Shown: in pieces, positions 8,761 through 16,619 of the stretch
Position numbering within the stretch: position 1 is the stretch's first letter
Layout of the letters: each line of letters begins with the position of its first letter
Assembly: GCA_001797675.1 (NCBI GenBank)
Contig: MGQB01000023.1
Span: 124,001-188,000 of the forward strand
DNA: 64,000 nucleotides
DNA from: Deltaproteobacteria bacterium RBG_13_43_22
Lineage (GTDB): Bacteria > Desulfobacterota > RBG-13-43-22
Direction: 5' to 3'
Position numbers and translations under genes: made by a program
The notes under the pieces: model-generated
Seen by the model: only the letters and a program-made list of their open reading frames with translations
Told to the model about the DNA's origin: nothing
Database searches by the model: none

Positions 8761-9579
8761 TTACCCGAACAGCTTCAAAACGGCCTGGGCCGCCTGAGAA
8801 GCGATAGAAAGGGAAGTCGTACCCAGAGACTGACGGGTTTGGAGCATCAGCATGTTGGCCGATTCTTCATTCATGTCGGCCAGTGTCAAATCATCGGCAC
8901 CGGTTTTAAGGGTATCGATCATATTCTTGGTAAAATCCTGACGGGTGGTGATGACGTTCATATTGGCCGCCAGGGTCTTGGCCTTGGTCCTCAAAATCTC
9001 GCTGGCCGTCCCGATCAACGACAAGGAGGTGTTAATAAAGGCGTCGCCGACACCCCAGGTCGTGGTAAAGGCTAAACTTATCTGGCCCAAGGTGGTCCCT
9101 CCAAAACCGCTTACCGTCAGTTTGGAGGAGCCGTCTTCGTTGAATTTGACATCCACGGCACCATTATCCAGGAGATTAGTCCCCTTATAACCGGCATCTT
9201 TGGCCATGGTGAGAATTTGACTCATGACCGTGTCGAACTGGGTGGCATAGGAGGCCCTGGAGGCGACATCCGTGGTGGCCAGGGCCGAAGTGGCGATACC
9301 TTTGGCCTGCTCGATCAGGGTGGTGATGGCGGTTATCCCCTTGTCGGCCGCCGTGACGATATTGATGGCTTCACCCATACCGTCCTTCCGGGCCGCCAGG
9401 TCGGAGGCCCGGGTCATGTGCGATTGAGCGGCAAAGTAATTGACCGGGTCATCCATAGCCGTATTCACCCTTTTCCCGGTGGACAAACGGGCCTGAGTGG
9501 CGCCCAAAAGTTTAGTGGTTAACTGCAGACTGATTAAATTGGCACGCATCCCCTGGGTTAAGGAAATATCATTTGCCAT
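8761..9579 (-). CDS. fliC: Flagellin 2
   Basis: This 272-residue flagellin has the same length and almost the same sequence as flagellin 1. Differences cluster in the surface-exposed middle (around residues 130-185, for example GVGDAFINTSLSLIGTASEI). The ATG follows a strong AAGGAG site. A sigma-28-like promoter at 9706-9733 and a leader stem-loop at 9609-9624 lie upstream. Identical lengths and patchy identity suggest recent duplication or gene conversion. Confidence 0.97.
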   Translation of the reverse strand: MANDISLTQGMRANLISLQLTTKLLGATQARLSTGKRVNTAMDDPVNYFAAQSHMTRASDLAARKDGMGEAINIVTAADKGITAITTLIEQAKGIATSALATTDVASRASYATQFDTVMSQILTMAKDAGYKGTNLLDNGAVDVKFNEDGSSKLTVSGFGGTTLGQISLAFTTTWGVGDAFINTSLSLIGTASEILRTKAKTLAANMNVITTRQDFTKNMIDTLKTGADDLTLADMNEESANMLMLQTRQSLGTTSLSIASQAAQAVLKLFG

Positions 9580-9608
9580 TGTTTTTCTCCTTTTCTAGAG
9601 GGTTCTTT

Positions 9609-9624
9609 TCGGCCTTCTGGCCAA
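9609..9624 (-). promoter_or_regulatory. Flagellin leader stem-loop, copy 2
   Basis: TCGGCC at 9609-9614 and GGCCAA at 9619-9624 give a six-pair stem in the transcript around the loop AGAA, with a G-U where copy 1 has A-U and a G-C where copy 1 has G-U. It ends 29 nt before the ATG, almost the same distance as copy 1. Pairing is kept while bases differ. Confidence 0.6.
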
Positions 9625-9666
9625 GTTGAGAGGTTGACTGTTTGACCTAATAAGCCTGACGCCTTG

Positions 9667-9691
9667 AAAAAACTGGGGGCCCCCATTTTTT
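9667..9691. terminator. Terminator-like palindrome inside the flagellin 2 leader
   Basis: AAAAAA at 9667-9672, a 12-bp palindrome of G5C5 flanked by T and A at 9674-9685, and a T-run from 9686 form a bidirectional terminator-shaped hairpin. It lies between the sigma-28-like promoter at 9706-9733 and the flagellin 2 ATG, so it could act as an attenuator in that leader. A perfect G5C5 palindrome needs a four-base loop, so the GC stem is only about four pairs plus the A/U extension. Confidence 0.4.
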
Positions 9692-9705
9692 TTTGTTTTG
9701 ATTGT

Positions 9706-9733
9706 TTATCGGGAAAATAGTGGTAGAACTTGA
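9706..9733 (-). promoter_or_regulatory. Sigma-28-like promoter of flagellin 2
   Basis: On the minus strand TCAAGTTC, 12 nt, then CCCGATAA resembles the flagellar consensus TAAAGTTT-N11-GCCGATAA, with one extra spacer base. The expected start is near 9699, giving a leader of about 120 nt. The homologous site before flagellin 3 is a closer match. Confidence 0.55.
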
Positions 9734-9873
9734 GTACTTTTGACAAGGATGAGGGTCTTCGTCTTAGCGCAAGCATGGTCGTTTTTGGTTAAAAACCCCA
9801 TGCCAGCGGGCGAAAGGAATGATCAACTGTGAAAATTAATCAAATAATTCAATAAGTTTTTAGATTTCGGGGT

Positions 9874-9910
9874 TAAGGATTCAATCCCTATTCGCGAGAT
9901 CGAATCCTTA
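9874..9910. repeat. Inverted repeat downstream of flagellin 3
   Basis: TAAGGATTC at 9874-9882 pairs with GAATCCTTA at 9902-9910 across a 19-nt loop that itself contains TCGCGA. It lies about 130 nt after the flagellin 3 stop. It may end the flagellin 3 transcript or be a dispersed repeat; there is no T-run. Apart from this, 9734-10040 shows only a doubtful 71-codon frame. Confidence 0.45.
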
Positions 9911-10040
9911 TTGCCTCGAAACTTGGGACCTTGTTTTTTTACTTCAAACACAAAGATTTCAGTATGAGGGCAGAAGGATTTCATAACCCTATTGCCCTCA
10001 ACCGGTTTGGCAAATGATATCCCTCTAATGGTTTCCATCC

Positions 10041-10859
10041 CTACTGGAACAGCCTCAAAACGGACTGGGCCGCCTGAGAAGCGATAGAAAGTGAAGTCGT
10101 ACCTAGAGACTGCCGGGTTTGCAGCATCAGCATATTGGCCGATTCTTCATTCATGTCGGCCAGCGTCAAATCATCGGCCCCGGTTTTCAGGGTATCGATC
10201 ATGTTTTTGGTAAAATCCTGACGGGTGGTGATGACGTTCATGTTGGCCGCCAGGGTCTTCACCTTGGTTCGTAAAATCTCACTGGCCGTTCCGATCAACG
10301 ATAAGGAAGTGTTGATAAAAGCGGTGCTGACACCCCAAGTCGTGCTAAAGGCTAAACTGACCGTAGACAAGGTAGTTCCTCCAAAACCGATCACCGTCAG
10401 TTTGGAGGAGCCGTTTTCATTAAATTTGACATCAATGGAACCATTATCCAGGAGATTGGTCCCCTTATACCCGGCATCTTTGGCCAAGGTAAGTATTTGA
10501 CTCATCACGGTGTCGAATTGGGTGGCATAGGAGGCAATGGAGGAGCTATCCGTAGTGGCCAGGGCCGAAGTGGCGATACCTTTGGCCTGCTCAATCAGGG
10601 TGATTATACCGCTAATCCCCTTGTCGGCGGAGGAGACGATGTTGATGGCCTCACCCATACCGTCTTTGCGGGCCGCCAGGTCGGCTGCCCGGGTCATGTG
10701 GGATTGTGCGGCAAAGTAGTTGACCGGATCATCCATGGCCGTATTCACCTTTTTTCCCGTGGACAAACGTGCTTGGGTCATGTTCAAAAGTGTAGAGGTG
10801 TACTGCAAACTGATTAAATTTTTTCTCATGCCCTGAGTTAATGAAATATCATATCCCAT
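10041..10859 (-). CDS. fliC: Flagellin 3
   Basis: This 272-residue flagellin is the most divergent of the three: the N-terminus reads NLISLQYTSTLLNMTQARLS, and the end is VLRLFQ instead of LFG. D0/D1 regions are conserved and the middle is short. The ATG follows an AAGGAG site. It is the first flagellin in transcription order, with its own strong sigma-28 promoter at 10991-11017 and a leader stem-loop at 10888-10907. It may be the major or basal filament subunit; which one dominates cannot be told from sequence. Confidence 0.97.
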   Translation of the reverse strand: MGYDISLTQGMRKNLISLQYTSTLLNMTQARLSTGKKVNTAMDDPVNYFAAQSHMTRAADLAARKDGMGEAINIVSSADKGISGIITLIEQAKGIATSALATTDSSSIASYATQFDTVMSQILTLAKDAGYKGTNLLDNGSIDVKFNENGSSKLTVIGFGGTTLSTVSLAFSTTWGVSTAFINTSLSLIGTASEILRTKVKTLAANMNVITTRQDFTKNMIDTLKTGADDLTLADMNEESANMLMLQTRQSLGTTSLSIASQAAQSVLRLFQ

Positions 10860-10887
10860 TTTCTTTCTCCTTCTTCAAAGAGTCTTT

Positions 10888-10907
10888 CTTTGGCCTTTCT
10901 GCCAAAG
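10888..10907 (-). promoter_or_regulatory. Flagellin leader stem-loop, copy 3
   Basis: CTTTGGC at 10888-10894 and GCCAAAG at 10901-10907 form a perfect seven-pair stem with the transcript loop AGAAAG. It sits 28 nt before the ATG, the same spacing as in the other two flagellin leaders. The surrounding sequence is more diverged than the element. Confidence 0.6.
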
Positions 10908-10990
10908 TGATTGCTGGTTGTTTGTTTTGTCGATAAACCATGAGGCGTTACCCTGAGACCTCCTTTCCTATTTTTTTTCCTTTTGATTAT

Positions 10991-11017
10991 TTATCGGAAA
11001 ATCATGCTAAAACTTTA
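10991..11017 (-). promoter_or_regulatory. Sigma-28 promoter of flagellin 3
   Basis: TAAAGTTT, exactly 11 nt, then TCCGATAA on the minus strand differs from the FliA consensus at one base. Transcription should start near 10984, giving a leader of about 125 nt that includes the stem-loop at 10888-10907. Confidence 0.85.
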
Positions 11018-11219
11018 ATTTTTTTTTAAACCGGAATTTAATTTTAAACGGGGATATTTTATTAAATGGGGTAAAACGGGAAAAATGAGAAGAAAGAAAG
11101 GCAGTTAGGTTTAACCAACTACTTAGAATAAGGATTAAAATAGATAGGGCCCGACTTTAATGCCAAGATAGGATTTGAGGACTTTGGGATTTGATGGGGT
11201 TTTAAGGGTTATTTCATTT

Positions 11220-11248
11220 CCATCGGGAAACTTCCGGTTTCCAGATGG
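11220..11248. repeat. Strong hairpin in the motB-flagellin gap
   Basis: CCATC-G-GGAAAC (11220-11231) pairs with GTTTCC-A-GATGG (11237-11248): eleven pairs with one mismatch and a five-base loop. It lies about 180 nt after the motB stop and upstream of the flagellin 3 promoter. It lacks a T-run on either side. It may insulate the mot operon from flagellin transcription. The rest of 11018-11429 shows only a GTTCGGAG-type repeat near 11390-11421. Confidence 0.4.
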
Positions 11249-11429
11249 AGCGGAAAGCGGTTATTAATCAGCGTCGGCATAGGCGAAGATTATTGAGTAT
11301 TTTTGCTGAGTGCTGAAAGCAGATCGCGGGTAGCCCTTATTCGAAAACATTTTTCCTGGATGAAAACGAATTCAGACGGGGTAGTTTTTGCTCCGAACTA
11401 AAATTACTCTGAACTATGAGCTGTTTGTC

Positions 11430-12287
11430 TCAGGAGGAGGTTCCCAACGGATTGATGGGTTTGGTTTTTTTAAATTCTCCGATTACTTGAGAAGGGTTAC
11501 TGCTTGCGGTTTGTGATACCCGGGTCTCTTTGGAAGAATTAAATAAAAGGACAACGGAGATCCTTCGATTTCTGGGGTCAGAAGGATTACTTTTAATCAA
11601 GGGCTCTTTGGCGGCAAACCCGGCTACACGGGTCAGCCGGTTGGGATTAAGGCCTTCGGACTCTAGCTCTTTTCTGGCCGCTGAAGCCCGCTCAGTGGAC
11701 AGTTCCCAATTGGTATAACGATTTGAAGCGTAATTGAGGGCGTCCGTGTGGCCTTCAATGGCCACATCGTTGCCCATTTCTCTTATATTAGAGGCGATGA
11801 CCTTAATGATTTTTTTAGCGGAGTCCGTAAGCGTAGGACTCCCGAGGGTAAACATGGGATTGCCCTCTTTATCGATCATCTGAATTCGAACCCCCCCCTC
11901 AAAGACTTCGATTAAGATCTGATCTTTGACTTCGGCCAGCTTGGTTTCAATATCTTTTTTTAATTTATCCAGGAATTCTTCCTGGCCGGGTTGAATAAAA
12001 TCCCCTTGTCTGGAAATCGTTTTGAGCGTGCCGGCATCCCCCATGATTCCGATTTTCTTTTCAAAAAAACCAGACCCGGTGTTTTCAAAGATGCTGACAT
12101 CCTTAAAATACTGGGCCATGGTTTTCTTCTTTTCCGGCGCAAGGACGGCGATTAACCACATCAGTAAAAAAAAGGCCATCATGGCCGTTATAAAATCGGC
12201 GTAGGCCACCTTCCATTCTCCACCATGGTGTCCTTTTCTATGGCCTTTGCCTTTAACTTTTTTTATAATGATTTTTTGTTCTTTCAT
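11430..12287 (-). CDS. motB: Flagellar stator protein MotB
   Basis: This 285-residue protein has one transmembrane helix (about residues 28-48, AYADFITAMMAFFLLMWLIA) carrying the ion-binding Asp of YADF, a plug-like segment after it, and a C-terminal OmpA-like peptidoglycan-binding domain (IEGHTD near 180, then ELSTERASAARK and NRLTRVAGFAAKEPL). It pairs with MotA to form the ion-driven stator. The start overlaps the motA stop as ATGA. The mot operon begins at the sigma-28 promoter at 16854-16880. Confidence 0.96.
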   Translation of the reverse strand: MKEQKIIIKKVKGKGHRKGHHGGEWKVAYADFITAMMAFFLLMWLIAVLAPEKKKTMAQYFKDVSIFENTGSGFFEKKIGIMGDAGTLKTISRQGDFIQPGQEEFLDKLKKDIETKLAEVKDQILIEVFEGGVRIQMIDKEGNPMFTLGSPTLTDSAKKIIKVIASNIREMGNDVAIEGHTDALNYASNRYTNWELSTERASAARKELESEGLNPNRLTRVAGFAAKEPLIKSNPSDPRNRRISVVLLFNSSKETRVSQTASSNPSQVIGEFKKTKPINPLGTSS

Positions 12288-13132
12288 TTCCGTAAGTAAG
12301 CTTCCAACTCATTGAACGTAGGCCTTTCTTTGCCCGGAATGGCCCTTCTTCCGAACTCAACGGACAGCTGGGGAGCCGCACCCCCGACAAAAGCGACCAT
12401 GGCCACTTTAATTGCCGAATAAAAAGCCTCATCCTCTTTGGCCTGATGTTCCAGGTTGGTGGCCATGGGCCCGACAAAACCATAACACATCAAGACCCCC
12501 AGAAAGGTTCCCACCAGGGCCGCCCCAATACTATGCCCCAACACCGCCGGCGGCTGGTCAATCTTGCCCATGGTTAAAACCACCCCCAAAACAGCGGCCA
12601 CGATTCCAAACCCGGGAAGGGAATCGGCCACCTTGGCTACGCTTAAAGAGGGAATCATGGATTCATGTTGGTAAGCTTCAATATCGACATCCATCAAATT
12701 TTCCATTTCATGAGCCGGCATATTAGTGGAAATGATCACCTTGAGATTGTCGCAGATAAAATCAACGACCTTTTGATTGAAAAGTATATCCTTGAATTTT
12801 TGAAACAAGGGGCTTTGTGAAGGGGTCTCAATGTCGGCTTCAATGGAGATGAGGCCGTCTTTTCTGATTTTCATAAACAGCACATTCATCAAAGACAACA
12901 ATTCCAGGTAGCTTTCCTTGCTGCGCCCTTTGCCTCCAAAAATGACGGAGATATGCTTGACGACCAGTCTGACCACCTTAGAAGGGGAAGCCACTAAAAA
13001 CGACCCGAGGGCGGCCCCAAAAATAATTATAATTTCAGCCGGCTGAAAAATAAGTGCCAGATTGCCGTGTTCATAAAGATAACCGCCAATCACAGCCCCT
13101 ATCACAACCAAGATACCGACTATTGCATACAT
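12284..13132 (-). CDS. motA: Flagellar stator protein MotA
   Basis: This 282-residue protein has N-terminal membrane helices (MYAIVGILVVIGAVIGGYL), a cytoplasmic loop (residues 60-165), and C-terminal helices with PGFGIVAAVLGVVLTMG and GHSIGAALVGTFLGVLMCYG. The Pro-Gly in the third helix is the conserved channel position. Length is normal for MotA. It lies 3 bp after the degenerate kinase gene and is coupled to motB, consistent with co-transcription of the stator with a c-di-GMP control module. Confidence 0.96.
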   Translation of the reverse strand: MYAIVGILVVIGAVIGGYLYEHGNLALIFQPAEIIIIFGAALGSFLVASPSKVVRLVVKHISVIFGGKGRSKESYLELLSLMNVLFMKIRKDGLISIEADIETPSQSPLFQKFKDILFNQKVVDFICDNLKVIISTNMPAHEMENLMDVDIEAYQHESMIPSLSVAKVADSLPGFGIVAAVLGVVLTMGKIDQPPAVLGHSIGAALVGTFLGVLMCYGFVGPMATNLEHQAKEDEAFYSAIKVAMVAFVGGAAPQLSVEFGRRAIPGKERPTFNELEAYLRK

Positions 13133-13135
13133 GAT

Positions 13136-13933
13136 CTATGATTTCCCTTTGACCGGTAATCGGATTATAAAACGGGGACCTTCCCCCTTAACCGGTTCAA
13201 CCGTGACCGTTCCCCCCAGGTCGTTTATCCACTGCTGTGCTTCTTTTAGCCAGATCCCGGTTCCCGGCTCCATTGATTCCGCCGTTGAAAACAAATGATA
13301 AATATGCGACAGGCGCTCTGGGGACATCCCCCACCCATTGGCCGAAATGGTCATGATAATATTATGGTTCTGGGAATCAAAATGGGTTTTAAAAAAAATC
13401 TTCTTGCCTTCGTTTCGATGTTCGAGGGCCTCCTCGGCTATGAAAATCAAATGCATAACCACCTTTTGCAACTCAACAACATTGATCGAGACGGCGGGGA
13501 TTTTTGGTTTCAAGTCCTTGACAATTTCTATTTGTTGGTGACGCAAAGCACACCTTCGAAGGTCTATGGTTTTTTCAATAATCTCGTTGACATCCCCCAA
13601 GTGAACCGCGGAGGTTTCCGGACGGGACAAGGACAACAAATTGGCCAGTAAAACTTTGCATTTTTCGGCTGAAAAAGAAATATTTTTTAACCCGTTTTTT
13701 ATGGTCTCATCTTCAATTTTTTTCATGGAGAGCAATTCGGCATACCCGAGTATCCCGGTTAAATAATTATTGATATCGTGAATGACCTCCGGGGTGATCT
13801 TTCCGATCATCGTCAGGACGCTTAACTGGTGATAATATTTTTGAAATTGGGCGCGATCCCAATAACCGAAATCGGTTTCACCCTTATAATCGGTCTTCCC
13901 GCGGTCCAAGGTCTTTTTGGTTGCTGGATTCAT
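13136..13933 (-). CDS. Histidine kinase-like protein with degenerate ATP site
   Basis: In this 265-residue protein, residues 45-110 hold a dimerisation-type helix with a candidate phospho-His (VIHDINNYLTGILGYAELL, His52), and residues 140-262 a GHKL-like ATPase fold. Key ATP residues look altered. The N-box reads HLIFIAEEAL where kinases have an Asn before the Ala, the G1 box reads SANGWGM where Asp-x-Gly-x-Gly is expected, and G2 reads GTGIWL. It may be a non-catalytic partner or phosphotransfer protein. It overlaps the PilZ gene by 50 bp and directly precedes motA. Confidence 0.8.
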   Translation of the reverse strand: MNPATKKTLDRGKTDYKGETDFGYWDRAQFQKYYHQLSVLTMIGKITPEVIHDINNYLTGILGYAELLSMKKIEDETIKNGLKNISFSAEKCKVLLANLLSLSRPETSAVHLGDVNEIIEKTIDLRRCALRHQQIEIVKDLKPKIPAVSINVVELQKVVMHLIFIAEEALEHRNEGKKIFFKTHFDSQNHNIIMTISANGWGMSPERLSHIYHLFSTAESMEPGTGIWLKEAQQWINDLGGTVTVEPVKGEGPRFIIRLPVKGKS

Positions 13934-14504
13934 CAGTTCCTTTTTGTTGCCTTTGAGCCAGAATGGCTTTCCGTTGCTGGTTTAAGGTGTACTGGATGAT
14001 CTCGTTTCTCACCTCTTCATCCAAATCCTGGAAATGCAGGGCCACTTCATATTCCCCCTCGGCCAAGGCCGTTACCCGAACGATTTTACCGGCAATGGTG
14101 ATTTCTTTAACCGGCAGGGAGGATAAAAGCATTTTGATTCTAACTTTTTCATCCAGATTAAAATCTTTTTTAACTTTGATCTTCATCCCTGTTGAGCTGA
14201 GATTGACCGGCTGGTCCTTAATTCTCATTAAATCGACCGGAAGACGTTCCAAGATACGGTCCAGTTTCTTATGGAGGTTGATCAATACCTCCCAGAGATA
14301 AGGATTGATGTTTTCCTTTTCAAGGAACGTCCGGGAAAATTCCTCCAAATCCATAACCGGTTCGGAAGAAAGAGGGGCCTCTTGATCCTCGACTTTCTGA
14401 ATAACGACCGGCAGGGCATCATCAACCCGAAAGGCTTCTCTTTTTTCTTGCCTGGTCGTTTTTATGGAGTCGGTTTTAATGGACATATTCAATGACTCTT
14501 TCAT
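13884..14504 (-). CDS. PilZ domain c-di-GMP-binding protein
   Basis: In this 206-residue protein the two PilZ signatures are present but far apart: RxxxR in REAFR (about residues 22-26) and NLSSTG (about residue 101), separated by helices containing LWEVLINLHKKLDRILERL. An inserted helical segment like this is known in some PilZ subfamilies. The domain continues to about residue 175. Placed between an HD-GYP gene and motAB, it probably acts like YcgR, coupling c-di-GMP to motor output. The ATG overlaps the upstream stop by 29 bp; an internal ATG at 14486 is an alternative start. Confidence 0.88.
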   Translation of the reverse strand: MKESLNMSIKTDSIKTTRQEKREAFRVDDALPVVIQKVEDQEAPLSSEPVMDLEEFSRTFLEKENINPYLWEVLINLHKKLDRILERLPVDLMRIKDQPVNLSSTGMKIKVKKDFNLDEKVRIKMLLSSLPVKEITIAGKIVRVTALAEGEYEVALHFQDLDEEVRNEIIQYTLNQQRKAILAQRQQKGTDESSNQKDLGPREDRL

Positions 14505-16014
14505 CTCTTAATCCCAAAGCACTCGAAGGGAGCACTTTTAATAATTCTCCCCTTCCTGTCGGAGTTTGTAAAAAGGCCTCAACGATCTTCCCATCAAACT
14601 GTGAAAAAGTACAGCGTTTGATTTCTTCCACGGATTGCTCGTGACTCATTGCATCCCGATAAGGCCGCGAAGAGGTCATGGCATCATAGGCATCGGCCAA
14701 GGCCAGAACACGGGCGACCATAGGGATTTGTTCTCCGGCCAACCCTTCCGGATAGCCGGATCCATCGTAAGATTCGTGATGGTAGCGGATGATTTGCCGC
14801 TCCTTGGGAAAAAACTTTAAGGGTTTCAAAATATTATCCCCGATGATCGGATGGAGGCGTACATCGGCCAGTTCTTCTTCGTTTAAAGGCCCGGGTTTTA
14901 ATAAAATACCGTCTTTGATGCCGATTTTGCCGATATCATGAAGGTAACCGCCGAACTTGATGGCATCCTTGTCCTCATCGGCCAGATTTAACACATCGGC
15001 TATTTGTAAGGCATAGGTGGTCACCCGTTCGGAATGAAAACGGGTATAAGGATCCCGGGCTTCGATGCTGATCACCAGAGCTTTCAAGCTGTTGACTAAA
15101 TTGTTATAGATAATCTCATAAAGCACATTGTTTTCGATTCGCATGGCTGTCTTGTTGACGAGGGTCAGGGCCAGAGAAATATCATCATCGGTAAAAGACG
15201 AACCGTCTACTTTGTTGGCCAGGTTCAATAAGCCGAAAACCACATCTTTAATCAAAAAGGGAATTGAGATAAACGAATAGGACAAGGCCCGGCCGGTGTG
15301 GGGATTGATTTCTCCCGGGTTCGCCAGATAATGGCTTCTGGTTTTTAAAATCGTTTCAAAGATGGGTGTGGTAATGGCAATATCCTTTTCAGGAGCTCCG
15401 ATCGCCTTTTTTATCCTCAGGTACCCGTCCTCAATAATCCCGAAGGAGGCCTCCTGGACTATGAGGAGTTTGGAGGCCATGGCCACAATGGCTTGATAGA
15501 TCTTATTGTTATCCACCATGGAATCGAGTTCGGCATTGATGGCCTGAAGGAGGTTAATTTTCTGCAGTTTTTTAAACAATTCGGCATTGAGTCTTTCAAT
15601 AGACTCTTGATAATTCCCATTGAACCCGATCCGGTCCAGGAGCAACTTTTCCCCTAATATCCTCTCGACCGTCGAGGTGATGGTTTTTATCTTAAAAGGC
15701 TTGGTGATGAAGTCATTAGCCCCTTCCTTCATGACCTTGATGGCCACGTCGATCGTGGACATCCCGGTAACTACCACGACCGGAAGTCGGGGATTAATTT
15801 TCTGAACCTCTTTTAAAACCTCCAGCCCGTTTAATTCAGGCATGGTCAAATCAGTAAAAACGATCTCGTAATTATTGGCTTTGACTTCCTGTATCCCAAA
15901 CGTCCCGTTGGTGGCCACATCGGTCTGATATTCGCCGATGCTGCACAAGATATCGGACAATAAATGCCTGGTTAAAGGATCATCATCAATCACTAGGAAT
16001 TTTTTACCATTCAC
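14476..16014 (-). CDS. Response regulator with GAF and HD-GYP c-di-GMP phosphodiesterase
   Basis: In this 512-residue protein, the receiver domain is at 1-120 (FLVIDDDPLTRH, phospho-Asp in FTDLTMPELNG), a GAF-like domain at about 165-300, and HD-GYP at about 315-480. The latter has YLHDIGKIGI, RLHPIIGDNIL, HHESYDGSGYP and ADAYDAMTS, so the metal-binding and GYP residues are intact. It is predicted to hydrolyse c-di-GMP under phosphorylation control. The start is GTG at 16014, overlapping the upstream receiver gene by 11 bp. The neighbouring PilZ gene suggests a local c-di-GMP loop on motility. Confidence 0.93.
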   Translation of the reverse strand: MNGKKFLVIDDDPLTRHLLSDILCSIGEYQTDVATNGTFGIQEVKANNYEIVFTDLTMPELNGLEVLKEVQKINPRLPVVVVTGMSTIDVAIKVMKEGANDFITKPFKIKTITSTVERILGEKLLLDRIGFNGNYQESIERLNAELFKKLQKINLLQAINAELDSMVDNNKIYQAIVAMASKLLIVQEASFGIIEDGYLRIKKAIGAPEKDIAITTPIFETILKTRSHYLANPGEINPHTGRALSYSFISIPFLIKDVVFGLLNLANKVDGSSFTDDDISLALTLVNKTAMRIENNVLYEIIYNNLVNSLKALVISIEARDPYTRFHSERVTTYALQIADVLNLADEDKDAIKFGGYLHDIGKIGIKDGILLKPGPLNEEELADVRLHPIIGDNILKPLKFFPKERQIIRYHHESYDGSGYPEGLAGEQIPMVARVLALADAYDAMTSSRPYRDAMSHEQSVEEIKRCTFSQFDGKIVEAFLQTPTGRGELLKVLPSSALGLRDERVIEYVH

Positions 16015-16576
16015 CGATCAGTCTTTCTTTGATCAAAGAGGCTTCATCTTTATCTAATATATCCAATTTATTTAGTTTTTCAACATGATCGACCAGGTCC
16101 ATAATAACCCGATGATGATTGTTGTCCCCGCCCTTAAACAGCATCAAATTGGATAAAATTTCACGCAAGGACTTGACCAGGGCTCTGATCTTGATAACCA
16201 GAAGGGTCCGCTCATAGGCATTATTAACCCGGATAACCATTTCTTCCATTTTGAAAGGTTTGGTCATGTAATCGTAGGCCCCTTCCCGGATGGCTTTTAG
16301 GGCCGTATCCAGGGTTCCGAAGGCCGTCAGGATAATCACCGCGCGATCGGGTTCCATCTTGATGGCTTCCTTGAGAACCTCAATCCCATCAGCTCCGGGC
16401 ATCCTCAGGTCGGTTATGACCATATGAATATCTTCCATTCTTAGGATTTTGATCGCATCCAATCCGTCTTTGGCGGCCCGAACGGAATACCCTTCGTTGC
16501 TTAAGAGGGAGATAACCACCTCTCGGACAATCTCATCATCATCAACAACCAATATTTGGATTCCATTTTTCTTCAT
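16004..16576 (-). CDS. Response regulator, receiver domain plus helical tail
   Basis: In this 190-residue protein, residues 5-122 are a CheY-like receiver: ILVVDDDEIVRE, phospho-Asp in ITDLRMPGADG, ILTAFGTLDTALKAI and YMTKPF. Residues 125-190 are helical with no DNA-binding or enzymatic motif I recognise. It is coupled by overlap to the HD-GYP response regulator. The GGGG site lies about 11 nt before the ATG. It may be the phospho-acceptor for the kinase-like gene downstream, though that kinase looks degenerate. Confidence 0.9.
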   Translation of the reverse strand: MKKNGIQILVVDDDEIVREVVISLLSNEGYSVRAAKDGLDAIKILRMEDIHMVITDLRMPGADGIEVLKEAIKMEPDRAVIILTAFGTLDTALKAIREGAYDYMTKPFKMEEMVIRVNNAYERTLLVIKIRALVKSLREILSNLMLFKGGDNNHHRVIMDLVDHVEKLNKLDILDKDEASLIKERLIGEW

Positions 16577-16619
16577 TATTAATTAGTCCCCAATTAAAGG
16601 ATTGCCTTTTAAGGCCCGA

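Noticed and set aside
9823-10038. 71-codon frame starting 2 nt after the flagellin 3 stop
   Set aside because: No recognisable protein and no ribosome-binding site beyond AGTAGGG. An inverted repeat lies inside it, suggesting a noncoding repeat or transcript end.
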